Positions 25,356 to 33,487 of a DNA stretch of 64,000 bases are shown in pieces. Below the pieces are notes generated by a model, which worked only from the letters and a program-made list of their open reading frames with translations, was not told the origin of the DNA and searched no databases. A program made the translations under genes and the position numbers. The stretch's first letter is position 1; each line of letters starts with the position of its first letter. Location: the NCBI RefSeq assembly GCF_900187965.1, contig NZ_FZNL01000020.1:59982-123981 (forward strand), read 5' to 3'. This stretch comes from Flavobacterium sp. ov086 (GTDB lineage: Bacteria > Bacteroidota > Bacteroidia > Flavobacteriales > Flavobacteriaceae).

Positions 25356-26645
25356 ATGGAGAAAAAAACAATTACACTCAAAGATTTAAAAAAACGTAAA
25401 ATGTTGCTGGTTCTGCCAGTTTTAATTTTACCATTTGTAACTATGCTGTTCTGGAGTCTTGGTGGAGGAAAAAGCACAACTGAAAGTTTTGAATTAAAAG
25501 AGAAAAGAGGATTCAATATTGTACTTCCTAACCCGAAATTTAAAGAAGATACTACTTTGGATAAGATGAGTTACTATGACCAGGCAGCTATGGATTCTAT
25601 AAAATTGATAGAGCAAATTAAAAAAGACCCTAATTACTCAAACAATGCATTTCTCGATGATTCATTATCTATAAAGGAACAAGAGTTAGAACCTAAAAAT
25701 CATAGAAAAGGTAAAGTTGGCCTTAATATGGATTCTTACAAAGACAGAAATGAAGAAAAGGTTTATCTTAAATTAAAAGCCCTTCAAAAAGCTATTAGTC
25801 AACCTGTATCTGCCGTTAATCAAGATCAGGATATGCGAGAATTTGAAAATTATGGTTCTTCAAATATTGAATCCGCTGACATGAAAAAATTAGAACAGAT
25901 GATGTCAGTAATGAATGAACCTCAGGAGCCCGACCCTGAACTCAAACAATTAGGAGGGATGCTAGAGAATATACTAGATATTCAGCATCCAGCACGTATG
26001 CAGGAGAAACTAAGGCAATCTTCTAAAGATAAAAAAGGAAAAGTTTTCACAGTAGACAACAAAGTAAAGCAAGAGCATTTTAACTCCTTAGATGTTTCTA
26101 ATGAAAATTATTCACTTGACTCAAAAAATAATTCCTTTTTTTCTTTGGACCAAGAAATTGTATCTGATGAGATGCAAAATGCACTAGAAGCTGTGGTCCA
26201 TGAAACACAATCTATTGTAAACGGTTCCATTGTCAAGCTTCGACTCTGTAATGAAATTTTTATAAATGGAGTACTGATCCCAAGGAATAGTTTTGTATTT
26301 GGAATAGCTTCTTTAAAAGGAGAAAGATTAGAAATAAAAATAAATAATATAAAATTTAAGAGTTCAATTTTTCCTGTAGAACTAACAGTTTATGATATGG
26401 ATGGAATAGATGGAATTTATATCCCAGGCGCCATCAGCAGAGATGTTGCAAAAGCTTCAGTGGATCGCTCTATGCAAAGTTTAGGTATAGCAAGTCTGGA
26501 TAATTCTTGGGGAGCACAAGCTGCAGGAATGGGAGTTGAAGCAGCTAAAAGCCTAATGAGTAAAAAAGTAAAACTTATAAAGGTTGTTGTTAAAGCAGGA
26601 TATCAAGTACTGCTTTACGATGAGAAAGAAAAGAATGCTAAATAA
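25356..26645 (+). CDS. traM: Conjugative transposon protein TraM
   Basis: A 429-residue VirB10-like protein that spans the cell envelope. It has a cytoplasmic start (EKKTITLKDLKKRKM), one membrane helix (MLLVLPVLILPFVTMLFWSL), a long charged low-complexity middle (about 60-270), and a C-terminal TraM domain (about 270-425; EAVVHETQSIVNGSIVKLRL, then GVLIPRNSFVFGIAS and the DMDGIDGIYIPGA motif). The domain order is complete. Confidence 0.93.
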   Translation: MEKKTITLKDLKKRKMLLVLPVLILPFVTMLFWSLGGGKSTTESFELKEKRGFNIVLPNPKFKEDTTLDKMSYYDQAAMDSIKLIEQIKKDPNYSNNAFLDDSLSIKEQELEPKNHRKGKVGLNMDSYKDRNEEKVYLKLKALQKAISQPVSAVNQDQDMREFENYGSSNIESADMKKLEQMMSVMNEPQEPDPELKQLGGMLENILDIQHPARMQEKLRQSSKDKKGKVFTVDNKVKQEHFNSLDVSNENYSLDSKNNSFFSLDQEIVSDEMQNALEAVVHETQSIVNGSIVKLRLCNEIFINGVLIPRNSFVFGIASLKGERLEIKINNIKFKSSIFPVELTVYDMDGIDGIYIPGAISRDVAKASVDRSMQSLGIASLDNSWGAQAAGMGVEAAKSLMSKKVKLIKVVVKAGYQVLLYDEKEKNAK

Positions 26646-26663
26646 CACAAAGAAATATAAAAG

Positions 26664-27494
26664 ATGAAAAATATAAAGACATGGTTTACCGTAGGGATTT
26701 TGATAATTACCTTTTCAGGGTATGCTCAGCTTGGAGCAAAATCGGAATCAAACAATTTACAATTAAGTTATTCTAAAACAACAAGTATTGTCTTTCCATA
26801 TGCTATTAAAAGCGTGGATAGGGGAAGTCAGGACGTTTTAATTCAAAAAGCTAAAGGTGTTGAAAATATTTTGCTTCTAAAAGCGGGTAAACAAAATTTC
26901 ACACAAACCAATCTTACAGTTGTTACTGCCGATGGGAAACTTTATGGTTTTGTGCTGAATTATGATGAATTGTGTCCGATTTTAAATCTTGTAGCCGATA
27001 AGGCACATGGATATGATCAAGATGTATTGTTTTCTTCTGATAATGAAAATCAAGAAAAAATGGAGCAATATGCATCTTTGGCCTTGTCAAAAAAGAAAAA
27101 GGTAACGGGTTTAAAATCAAATAGATTTTCTATTAAACTTCAGGTTAGTGGTATATTCATACATCAGGACGTCATGTATTTTAGAATTTTGTTAGGGAAT
27201 AATTCAAGGATTAATTATGATCTGGATCAACTGCGCTTTTTTATTCGTGACCAAAAAAAGTCCAAACGTACAGCATCGCAAGAAATTGAAATAATTCCAT
27301 TGTTTACCACTTCTAACATAACTAAAATTTCTGATGAATCGGAGGTAAGTGTTGTTTTTGCATTACCCAAGTTTACTATTCCGGAGAAAAAATATTTTGC
27401 CTTGCAGTTAATCGAAAAAAATGGAGGAAGGCATGTTGAATTGGATATAAAAAACAATGACTTAAAGAATTTGGAAATATTAATGAGTTTATAA
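26664..27494 (+). CDS. traN: Conjugative transposon protein TraN
   Basis: A 276-residue, VirB9-like periplasmic protein with a signal peptide (MKNIKTWFTVGILIITFSGYAQ). Typical segments are LSYSKTTSIVFPYAIKSVDR, ILLLKAGKQNFTQTNLTVVT and DVMYFRILLGNNSRINYDLD. With TraM it would form part of the outer core of the mating channel. It starts 18 bases after traM. The genes that usually follow (traO-traQ) are missing; an accessory gene comes instead. Confidence 0.93.
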   Translation: MKNIKTWFTVGILIITFSGYAQLGAKSESNNLQLSYSKTTSIVFPYAIKSVDRGSQDVLIQKAKGVENILLLKAGKQNFTQTNLTVVTADGKLYGFVLNYDELCPILNLVADKAHGYDQDVLFSSDNENQEKMEQYASLALSKKKKVTGLKSNRFSIKLQVSGIFIHQDVMYFRILLGNNSRINYDLDQLRFFIRDQKKSKRTASQEIEIIPLFTTSNITKISDESEVSVVFALPKFTIPEKKYFALQLIEKNGGRHVELDIKNNDLKNLEILMSL

Positions 27495-27522
27495 AGAAGT
27501 AATAATTTAAATAAAGGATATC

Positions 27523-28326
27523 ATGGAAGAGAAAAATGTAGACTATTTAAAAGATCAGTTGAAATTCACTGGATTTGGTGATGGACTGGAAAATAATTTG
27601 AGAGAGAATATGCTCAAAGGAGAAACTGAGTTTAAGTTAAATCATCAAATAAAACACGGGAATGATTCTGTTACAACGACATTAAATTTTAAGAAATCAG
27701 ATCAGAGCGACATGTATTTTTTTAATTCCTATAAGATGAACCTTCAAAAAGAAGGGTCTAAAGAAGGTTTTGCACAAACTTTTTATATCAATAGGGATAA
27801 TAATATTACAGCCAAGGAAGCCTATAATCTTATGGATGGACGATCTGTTAATAAAGATCTCAAAACAAAAGAAGGAGAAGTATATAATTCTTGGATTAAA
27901 ATGAATTTTAAGGAGGCCGCTGATACTAATGGAAATTTTAAATTGAATCATTATCATCAGAATTATGGCTATGATTTAGAAGCGGGTCTTGCTAAACATT
28001 CCATAAAAGAATTGGACAATCCAAAATATAAAGAAGATCTAATGAACTCTCTTAAAAAAGGGAATATTCAATCGGTGACTTTTGTGGTTGATGGTGTTGA
28101 AAAAAAACAATTTGTCGAGGCTAATCCTCATTTTAAAACCATTAATGTTTATGATGGAGCCATGCAAAGAATCAATAATCGTGAAAGTAAAAATCAAAAG
28201 CAAAGTGAGGCTGAAGGTAAATCAGTAAATAAAGAAGTAAAGCAGAACCAGAATGCTGATTCTGAATCTTCAGAAGGTGCAGAGCAGAAAAATAAGAAAA
28301 GACAAAAGCAAGGTAATTCAATTTAG
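27523..28326 (+). CDS. Element-encoded protein of unknown function (DUF3945-like)
   Basis: A 267-residue soluble protein that resembles accessory proteins of Bacteroidota conjugative elements (DUF3945-like, from memory). It has SDMYFFNSYKMNLQKEGSK, then ITAKEAYNLMDGRSVNKDL, a YGYDLEAGLAKHSIKELDN stretch, and EANPHFKTINVYD near 220. The tail is low-complexity and rich in Glu, Lys, Gln and Asn. Its role is unknown. It follows traN by 28 bases and probably shares its transcript. Confidence 0.68.
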   Translation: MEEKNVDYLKDQLKFTGFGDGLENNLRENMLKGETEFKLNHQIKHGNDSVTTTLNFKKSDQSDMYFFNSYKMNLQKEGSKEGFAQTFYINRDNNITAKEAYNLMDGRSVNKDLKTKEGEVYNSWIKMNFKEAADTNGNFKLNHYHQNYGYDLEAGLAKHSIKELDNPKYKEDLMNSLKKGNIQSVTFVVDGVEKKQFVEANPHFKTINVYDGAMQRINNRESKNQKQSEAEGKSVNKEVKQNQNADSESSEGAEQKNKKRQKQGNSI

Positions 28327-28333
28327 CTACTTT

Positions 28334-28618
28334 ATGGATAATTTAAAACCCTTATCAGCTTTTTTCTTAGCCATTGAGAAAGATTTTCGAATCAGTACAA
28401 CGCATATTGCAATATATGTAGCCTTACTGCAATTTCGTATTGATAAGGGTTTTATAAATCCAATACAAGCATATAGTGACGAAATTAAAAACATAGCTAA
28501 GATATATTCTCCAAAGACCTATCGTAAATGCGTACGCGAATTAAGTGATTATGGTTATATCAGATACGAACCTTCGTATAAGAAGACACAAGGAAGTAAA
28601 ATCCATTTTCTAGACTAG
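28334..28618 (+). CDS. Small winged-helix-like protein of the element
   Basis: A 94-residue protein starting at the ATG at 28334. It has three or four helices (AFFLAIEKDFRISTTHIAIY, IYSPKTYRKCVRELSDYGY) ending in a small beta hairpin (YIRYEPSY), the outline of a winged helix. Similar small proteins lie near the excision genes of Bacteroidota elements; the role is inferred to be DNA binding. It begins eight bases after the preceding gene. Confidence 0.6.
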   Translation: MDNLKPLSAFFLAIEKDFRISTTHIAIYVALLQFRIDKGFINPIQAYSDEIKNIAKIYSPKTYRKCVRELSDYGYIRYEPSYKKTQGSKIHFLD

Positions 28619-28656
28619 TAACTGCAGAAAGAAAGATGTAATTTAAAAATAGCAGT

Positions 28657-28998
28657 ATGAAACAATTTACATTTGAAGATCTTCCTGATATGATTACAAA
28701 ATTATATACTAAAATGGACAAGATTGAAAAGTTATTGAAGGAAAGAAAAAAAAGAAAGTCAGAAATAGACCAAGAGCTGTTAACCATTGAAGGTGCAGCT
28801 GGTCTTTTAAAATTGTCCGTTGCAACAATATATTCAAAGGTTTGTAGAAATGAGATTCCGGTGAACAAACAAGGCAAACGCCTTTATTTTTATCGCACAG
28901 AGTTACTGGACTGGATTAAATTGGGTCGCATCAAAACTACTTCTGAAATTCAGCATGAAGTCGAGGTAAATTTTAAATCAAAGAAATCATCCACGTAA
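28657..28998 (+). CDS. Excisionase-family helix-turn-helix protein
   Basis: A 113-residue protein: an N-terminal coiled coil (MITKLYTKMDKIEKLLKERK), then a MerR/Xis-type winged helix (TIEGAAGLLKLSVATIYSKV at about 48-67 and NKQGKRLYFYRTELLDWI after it). Such proteins bend DNA at the element's ends and direct the integrase toward excision. It is 70 bases from the integrase terminator, on the opposite strand, which supports an Xis-like role. Confidence 0.82.
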   Translation: MKQFTFEDLPDMITKLYTKMDKIEKLLKERKKRKSEIDQELLTIEGAAGLLKLSVATIYSKVCRNEIPVNKQGKRLYFYRTELLDWIKLGRIKTTSEIQHEVEVNFKSKKSST

Positions 28999-29030
28999 AT
29001 TAAACGCCAGATTTTATATTTTAACATTAT

Positions 29031-29058
29031 AAAGACGTCACCCAAAAGTGACGTCTTT
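29031..29058. terminator. Terminator between excisionase-like gene and integrase
   Basis: An 11-bp stem (aaagacgtcac / gtgacgtcttt) with a 6-base loop, followed by tttttt on the plus strand. It closes the tra-to-excisionase transcript, and probably the converging integrase transcript as well. Confidence 0.8.
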
Positions 29059-29068
29059 TTTGATTTGT

Positions 29069-30211
29069 TTATTTCAGACTTATTCTTGTAGTAGTATCTC
29101 TTTTTCTTTGATCAATGATATGCGAATAGATTTGAGTAGTTTTTACACTTTTATGCCCAAGCATTTTCGATACAGTAAATATGTCCGTACCGGCAGACAA
29201 TTGTAAGGTGGCATAACTATGACGAAAACAATGAAAAGTGAAGTGTTTAATAATTCCAGCATGGGCTAACCAAACCGGTAAAACTCTGTCCACATCCCAC
29301 TTTTTTAAACCTTGAAATACTTTTTCTTTTGGCTTTCCTCTTTCACCAAATGTTTCGAAAGCTTCGTTTGATATAGGCATTGTTTGTAAACCTTCTGTTT
29401 TTTTTTGTTTAAACCTGATATAATATCCATCGTTTTCAATGTATTCAATTTCAGACCATTCTAATTTAGCTATATCAGAATAACGATTCCCTGTTAATAG
29501 CGAAAACTTTGAGATTCTAGCCACAATCTTTTTCGAACATGGGGTTGCAAAAAGTTTTTTAGCTTCCTCAAGTGTAAGAAAGTTACGTTGCGATTCCTGC
29601 TCTTTAATAGAATCAACACCGGCATTAATATCTGTTCTTATTTTTCCTTCTTTATAGGCTTTTCTAAGAGTAGCTTTTATTTTATTATGATAAGATAATG
29701 CTGTATTTCTAGATAATGTATAGCCAGTACCTCTTCGGCTTTTAGCGCCCAGTAGATAATCTCTAAAATCCTCAATGAATGTTACTGTAATATCTTTAAA
29801 AAGTAAATCTTGTCCGCCAAGAAAGATCTCAAAGTGAATTATCGCAGAATTCCATATTTGATAGTTATTCCCTTCTCTTTTGTCCGCCAGCTTCTTAAGG
29901 TATTTTAAAAAGGAACCTCTCCCGATTCTTTGTAATTCCAGTCGTTCTTTTTCAAACTCAGAGTATATGTCATCTTTGCGTAATTCATTTAATCGGCGTA
30001 TTAGCATTAATTCAGCTATACGCTGGTTTTCTATATTAGCAATTTTTTGAATTTGATTTTTTGGTTTTTCAAAAAGATACAGTTTCAAAAACTCACGCCT
30101 TGTATACTGATTGGTATTAGCGTTTAGTATTGGCGGGTAGAAATCCAGATATAAAGATATCTTTCCGCTTGCTAGTACTTTTTGTCTCAATGTTACATTA
30201 CTCTTTTTCAT
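29069..30211 (-). CDS. Tyrosine-type site-specific recombinase (integrase)
   Basis: About 380 residues. The N-terminal half holds the arm-type and SAM-like core-binding domains (FLKYLKKLADKREGNNYQIW around 95-115). The C-terminal catalytic domain has the first Arg in SLLTGNRYSDIAKLEW, HxxR in HCFRHSYATL, the LGHKSVKTT motif and the nucleophile Tyr in TQIYSHI, so the enzyme looks active. The start was put at the ATG at 30211; a TTG at 30238 would overlap the upstream gene further. Overlap with the upstream HTH gene (14 bases) suggests translational coupling. Its position next to the mnmE 3' end places the element's right end here. Confidence 0.93.
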   Translation of the reverse strand: MKKSNVTLRQKVLASGKISLYLDFYPPILNANTNQYTRREFLKLYLFEKPKNQIQKIANIENQRIAELMLIRRLNELRKDDIYSEFEKERLELQRIGRGSFLKYLKKLADKREGNNYQIWNSAIIHFEIFLGGQDLLFKDITVTFIEDFRDYLLGAKSRRGTGYTLSRNTALSYHNKIKATLRKAYKEGKIRTDINAGVDSIKEQESQRNFLTLEEAKKLFATPCSKKIVARISKFSLLTGNRYSDIAKLEWSEIEYIENDGYYIRFKQKKTEGLQTMPISNEAFETFGERGKPKEKVFQGLKKWDVDRVLPVWLAHAGIIKHFTFHCFRHSYATLQLSAGTDIFTVSKMLGHKSVKTTQIYSHIIDQRKRDTTTRISLK

Positions 30212-30770
30212 TTTCTCTTGCGTTAAATATAATATCAATATCTTTCTTTGCTACATAATTGAACTTTCCAACGGAATACTTAGCTATTGCGTGTCTTTGA
30301 ATTATCATATACAACGCACCTGGTGATACTCCAAATTTCTGCTGTATTTGTGTAATTGTATAACAGTGTTCCAATCCAGGGAATTCCTGTACAGGACGAA
30401 GCAGGGATTGATCCAGTGGAATTGAGAAGAAGCTATCCATATCGCACCTGCGGATAACTGTTCTCGCTCCAAATTTTGCTATATCTAGCTCTCCTCTGGA
30501 TATAATTCTGTAAATGGTTCTTCGGCTTATTCCAAACAAAAGACTGGCCTGATTCATACTAATGAAATCTTTTGTTTTAACTGCTTCAAGATTGGGATTT
30601 TTGGCAATTTGAGTCTGCTTATTACTTTGGGTAATTTTTGACTCTCTAGTTCTTGCCTTGTAAGCTCTGCTACTGCATTTTAGCGAACAATACTGCGTTT
30701 TTGTTGTGCGGGCGGTAAATTCGTTTTGACAGAATTCACAGATGCGCGTAATTTGAATGTTTGAACTCAT
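30198..30770 (-). CDS. Zinc-ribbon and double HTH protein coupled to integrase
   Basis: A 190-residue DNA-binding protein. Residues 11-32 hold a CxxC...CxxxC cluster (C11, C14, C28, C32), probably a small zinc ribbon. Two excisionase-like helix-turn-helix units follow, at about 68-105 (ISMNQASLLFGISRRTIYRI) and about 135-185 (TITQIQQKFGVSPGALYMII). The gene overlaps the integrase start and follows a 28-base palindrome, so it may control integrase expression or act as a directionality factor; these roles are inferred. Confidence 0.75.
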   Translation of the reverse strand: MSSNIQITRICEFCQNEFTARTTKTQYCSLKCSSRAYKARTRESKITQSNKQTQIAKNPNLEAVKTKDFISMNQASLLFGISRRTIYRIISRGELDIAKFGARTVIRRCDMDSFFSIPLDQSLLRPVQEFPGLEHCYTITQIQQKFGVSPGALYMIIQRHAIAKYSVGKFNYVAKKDIDIIFNARENEKE

Positions 30771-30845
30771 AGAAATGTGACTTTAAGTGTCCCACTGTGA
30801 CTATGTGTGTCTATAAGTGCCATAATTTGGCCAAAAAAAAATATT

Positions 30846-30873
30846 TTTGTACCTCGAAATTTCGAGGTACAAA
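30846..30873. promoter_or_regulatory. 28-base perfect palindrome upstream of HTH-integrase operon
   Basis: A perfect 28-base palindrome built of two 14-base arms (tttgtacctcgaaa and its complement). It is followed by a second copy of aggtacaaat (30878-30887), giving a direct repeat of its right arm. It lies 76 bases before the HTH gene, in its promoter region. An operator, or a recombinase or excisionase binding site, is likely; a terminator is less likely because the mnmE terminator is further right. Confidence 0.6.
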
Positions 30874-30929
30874 TAAGGTACAAATTTAAGCAAAATATCG
30901 CATAATATCCAAAAGAAAAAGTAAATAAA

Positions 30930-30970
30930 AAACGAGTTAAAATATTGATTATCAATATTTTAACTCGTTT
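30930..30970 (-). terminator. Terminator of mnmE
   Basis: 20-bp perfect arms (aaacgagttaaaatattgat and its complement) around a single central base, starting 32 bases after the mnmE stop codon. An A/T-rich left flank gives the minus-strand transcript its U-rich tail. This marks the last clearly host-type feature before the element. Confidence 0.8.
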
Positions 30971-31001
30971 ACTTGTAGTTATTTTGCGTTGTTTTGTCTT
31001 G

Positions 31002-32402
31002 CTATTTTCCAATACAGAAATTAGCAAAAATATTCCCTAATAATTCATCGTTAGAAACCTGACCCGTAATAAGACCAAATTGATATAAAGCTTCACGAAT
31101 GTCAAGTGCAATTAAGTCGCTTGAAAGATTTGTTTCGAGACCATGTTTTACTTTTTGAATTTCATCTAAAGCTTTAAGTAAAGAATCGTAATGCCTTGTA
31201 TTTGTTACAATAGTTTCATTGTTTCGAAGAGCACCGGTATTTACAAAAGAAAGTAATTCATTCTTTAAATCATCGACACCAATTTTCTCTTTAGCAGAAA
31301 TCAATAAAAGTTTTGCATTCAAATTTTCGAGCTTTGTGGTAATGTTTGAAACTTCCTCAGTAGATAATATATCTCTTTTATTCACCACAATTACCAAAGG
31401 TTTTAGTGGATATTTGTTCTTGATTTGTTCAATTTCAGAAACAAACTCAGAGCTTGAAATCTGAAATTTCAGACCATCAAACAAATAAATTACAACCTGA
31501 GCCTGATCAATTTTTTCAAAAGTTTTTTTGATCCCAATGCTTTCTACAACATCTTTAGTTTCGCGAATTCCAGCTGTATCAATAAATCTGAAACCAATTC
31601 CGCCAATCACTAATTCATCTTCAATAGTATCACGAGTTGTTCCGGCAATGTCAGAAACAATAGCACGTTCTTCGTTTAGTAAAGCGTTTAGAAGAGTTGA
31701 TTTTCCAACATTTGGTTCACCAACAATAGCAACAGGAATTCCGTTTTTGATAACATTTCCCACCGCAAACGAATCGATTAAACGTTTTAAAACAAATTCA
31801 ATTCTATTTAATAATTCATGAAATTGAGTTCTGTCAGCAAATTCTACATCTTCTTCTGCGAAATCTAATTCCAGTTCTATTAGAGAAGCGAAATTCAAAA
31901 GTTCTTCACGCAGTTTGGCAATTTCATTACTAAAACCACCACGCATTTGTTGCATTGCGATTTGATGCGAAGCTTCATTGTCAGACGAAATCAAGTCAGC
32001 AACAGCTTCTGCCTGAGATAAATCCAGTTTTCCGTTAAGGAAAGCCCTCAGCGTAAATTCTCCTGCATCAGCCATTCGGCAGCCTTTTCGCAATAATAAC
32101 TGAATAATTTGCTGCTGAATATAAGTTGATCCGTGACATGAAATTTCGATCGTATTTTCGCCTGTATAAGAATTTGGTCCTTTAAAAACAGAAACTAAAA
32201 CTTCATCAAGAGTTTTTGAATCATCAACGATATGACCCAAATGCAAAGTATGCGTTTTTTGTTTGGTTAAATCTTTGTTTTTAATGGATTTAAAAACCGA
32301 ATTTCCAATGGTAATGGCTTCAGAACCTGAAATACGGATGATAGCAATGGCTCCAGCTCCGGAGGGAGTAGCCAATGCAACTATAGAATCTTGATTTATC
32401 AT
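31002..32402 (-). CDS. mnmE: tRNA modification GTPase MnmE
   Basis: A 466-residue GTPase that, with MnmG, makes the carboxymethylaminomethyl group at uridine-34 of certain tRNAs. N-terminal formyl-folate-binding domain (SIVALATPSGAGAIAIIRIS), central helices, an inserted Ras-like G domain (VGEPNVGKSTLLN, DIAGTTRD, DTAGIRE, VNKRD), and the obligatory C-terminal FCIGK. The start at 32402 (INQDSIVALATP) is preferred; a longer frame would add 22 unlikely residues. Complete. The integrated element lies just beyond its 3' end. Confidence 0.97.
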   Translation of the reverse strand: MINQDSIVALATPSGAGAIAIIRISGSEAITIGNSVFKSIKNKDLTKQKTHTLHLGHIVDDSKTLDEVLVSVFKGPNSYTGENTIEISCHGSTYIQQQIIQLLLRKGCRMADAGEFTLRAFLNGKLDLSQAEAVADLISSDNEASHQIAMQQMRGGFSNEIAKLREELLNFASLIELELDFAEEDVEFADRTQFHELLNRIEFVLKRLIDSFAVGNVIKNGIPVAIVGEPNVGKSTLLNALLNEERAIVSDIAGTTRDTIEDELVIGGIGFRFIDTAGIRETKDVVESIGIKKTFEKIDQAQVVIYLFDGLKFQISSSEFVSEIEQIKNKYPLKPLVIVVNKRDILSTEEVSNITTKLENLNAKLLLISAKEKIGVDDLKNELLSFVNTGALRNNETIVTNTRHYDSLLKALDEIQKVKHGLETNLSSDLIALDIREALYQFGLITGQVSNDELLGNIFANFCIGK

Positions 32403-32528
32403 GATGCAAAGGTATAAAAAAGCCATAAAGATCGCAACCGGAACATAAGCTGAAAATGTAATTTTCAACCCTTTTTTAATTGAGTTTTTAAGAAAATTTA
32501 AAATGTTAAAATACTGATAATTATCAGG

Positions 32529-32557
32529 TTGTTTTGTTTTTAGAATGATTAAATTTG
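32529..32557 (+). promoter_or_regulatory. Promoter of the universal stress protein gene
   Basis: TTG at 32529-32531 and TAAATTTG at 32550-32557, 18 bases apart, match the Flavobacterium -33 and -7 boxes. The start codon follows 29 bases later. Confidence 0.6.
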
Positions 32558-32585
32558 AGAAACAAACTACTAAATCTCAAACAAA

Positions 32586-33419
32586 ATGAAAAAGATATTA
32601 TTTCCCACAGATTTTTCTGATGCCGCTACAAATGCTTTTGTTCATGCTTTAGAATTTGCTAAAATTGTTAATGCCGAACTTGTTTTGTTGCATACTTTTG
32701 AGATTCCGGTTTATGACAGCCAGTTTTTTCCTGAAAATTATGCTTCGATTTATAGTTCAATAGAATTAGCAAAATTTGAAATGTTTAAGGATGAAATTCC
32801 GAAACTTAGAGCTATTGCTACAGAACGTAAATTAGATGATATTGTAATAAAACATCGCTTAATGGACGGTGATTTAATTTACAATCTAAAAAATGCCGTT
32901 GAAGAAGATCATATTGATTTTGTAATAATGGGAACTTCGGGTGTTACAGACTGGACAAAATTCTTTTTGGGGTCTAATACAAGTTCCGTTATTTCCGAAG
33001 TAAAAGTTCCGGTTCTTTGTATTCCTGCAGATGCAAAATTCAAGAAAATTAAAATAATTGGTTTCACAACACGCTATCGTGAAAAAGATAAAGCAGAACT
33101 AAAAAAGGTTTTAGAAATTGCAAAGAAAACAAATGCAAAAGTAAAAAGCCTATATGTTAAAACTTCAGGAACAGATGTTTCTGATGCCACTATAAAAGAA
33201 TGGGAGAAGGAATTTGAAAGCGACAATGTAGAGTTTTTGGTTTTACCAAGTGACGAAGTCAAAGAAACAATCCTCGATTTTATACTTTATAAAGATGTAG
33301 ATGTTTTGACTACTATAACCCATAAAAGATCCTTCTTTGAAAGTCTTTTCGAATCCAGTTTTTCTAAAAAAATCGCCAAAGAAGTTTCAGTACCTGTTTT
33401 AGTAATGCATGAAACCTAA
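32586..33419 (+). CDS. Universal stress protein (tandem UspA domains)
   Basis: A 277-residue cytoplasmic protein of two UspA units. The first (1-145) is standard: ILFPTDFSDAATNAFVHALE at the start and VIMGTSGVTDW then VPVLCIP near the end. The GxSG-type ATP loop is partly kept (GTSGV...). The second (155-277) is more divergent and ends VSVPVLVMHE. Such proteins help survival under stress; what triggers it is not known. A single-gene transcript with its own promoter. Confidence 0.9.
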   Translation: MKKILFPTDFSDAATNAFVHALEFAKIVNAELVLLHTFEIPVYDSQFFPENYASIYSSIELAKFEMFKDEIPKLRAIATERKLDDIVIKHRLMDGDLIYNLKNAVEEDHIDFVIMGTSGVTDWTKFFLGSNTSSVISEVKVPVLCIPADAKFKKIKIIGFTTRYREKDKAELKKVLEIAKKTNAKVKSLYVKTSGTDVSDATIKEWEKEFESDNVEFLVLPSDEVKETILDFILYKDVDVLTTITHKRSFFESLFESSFSKKIAKEVSVPVLVMHET

Positions 33420-33487
33420 AATCAGTACCTTTTGATAGTAAATTTGTAAGTGTAAAACCTATATTTGTATTTCATTAAATTTTAAAA

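Noticed and set aside
28981..31001. Direct repeats that could be att sites of the element
   Set aside because: The left end lies outside the window, so no pair of sites can be compared; the hairpins here are better explained as terminators or operators.
30767..31027. 86-codon minus-strand frame between the HTH gene and mnmE
   Set aside because: It reads through the 28-base palindrome and the mnmE terminator and overlaps the mnmE 3' end; hydrophobic, Phe/Ile-rich composition of random AT-rich DNA.
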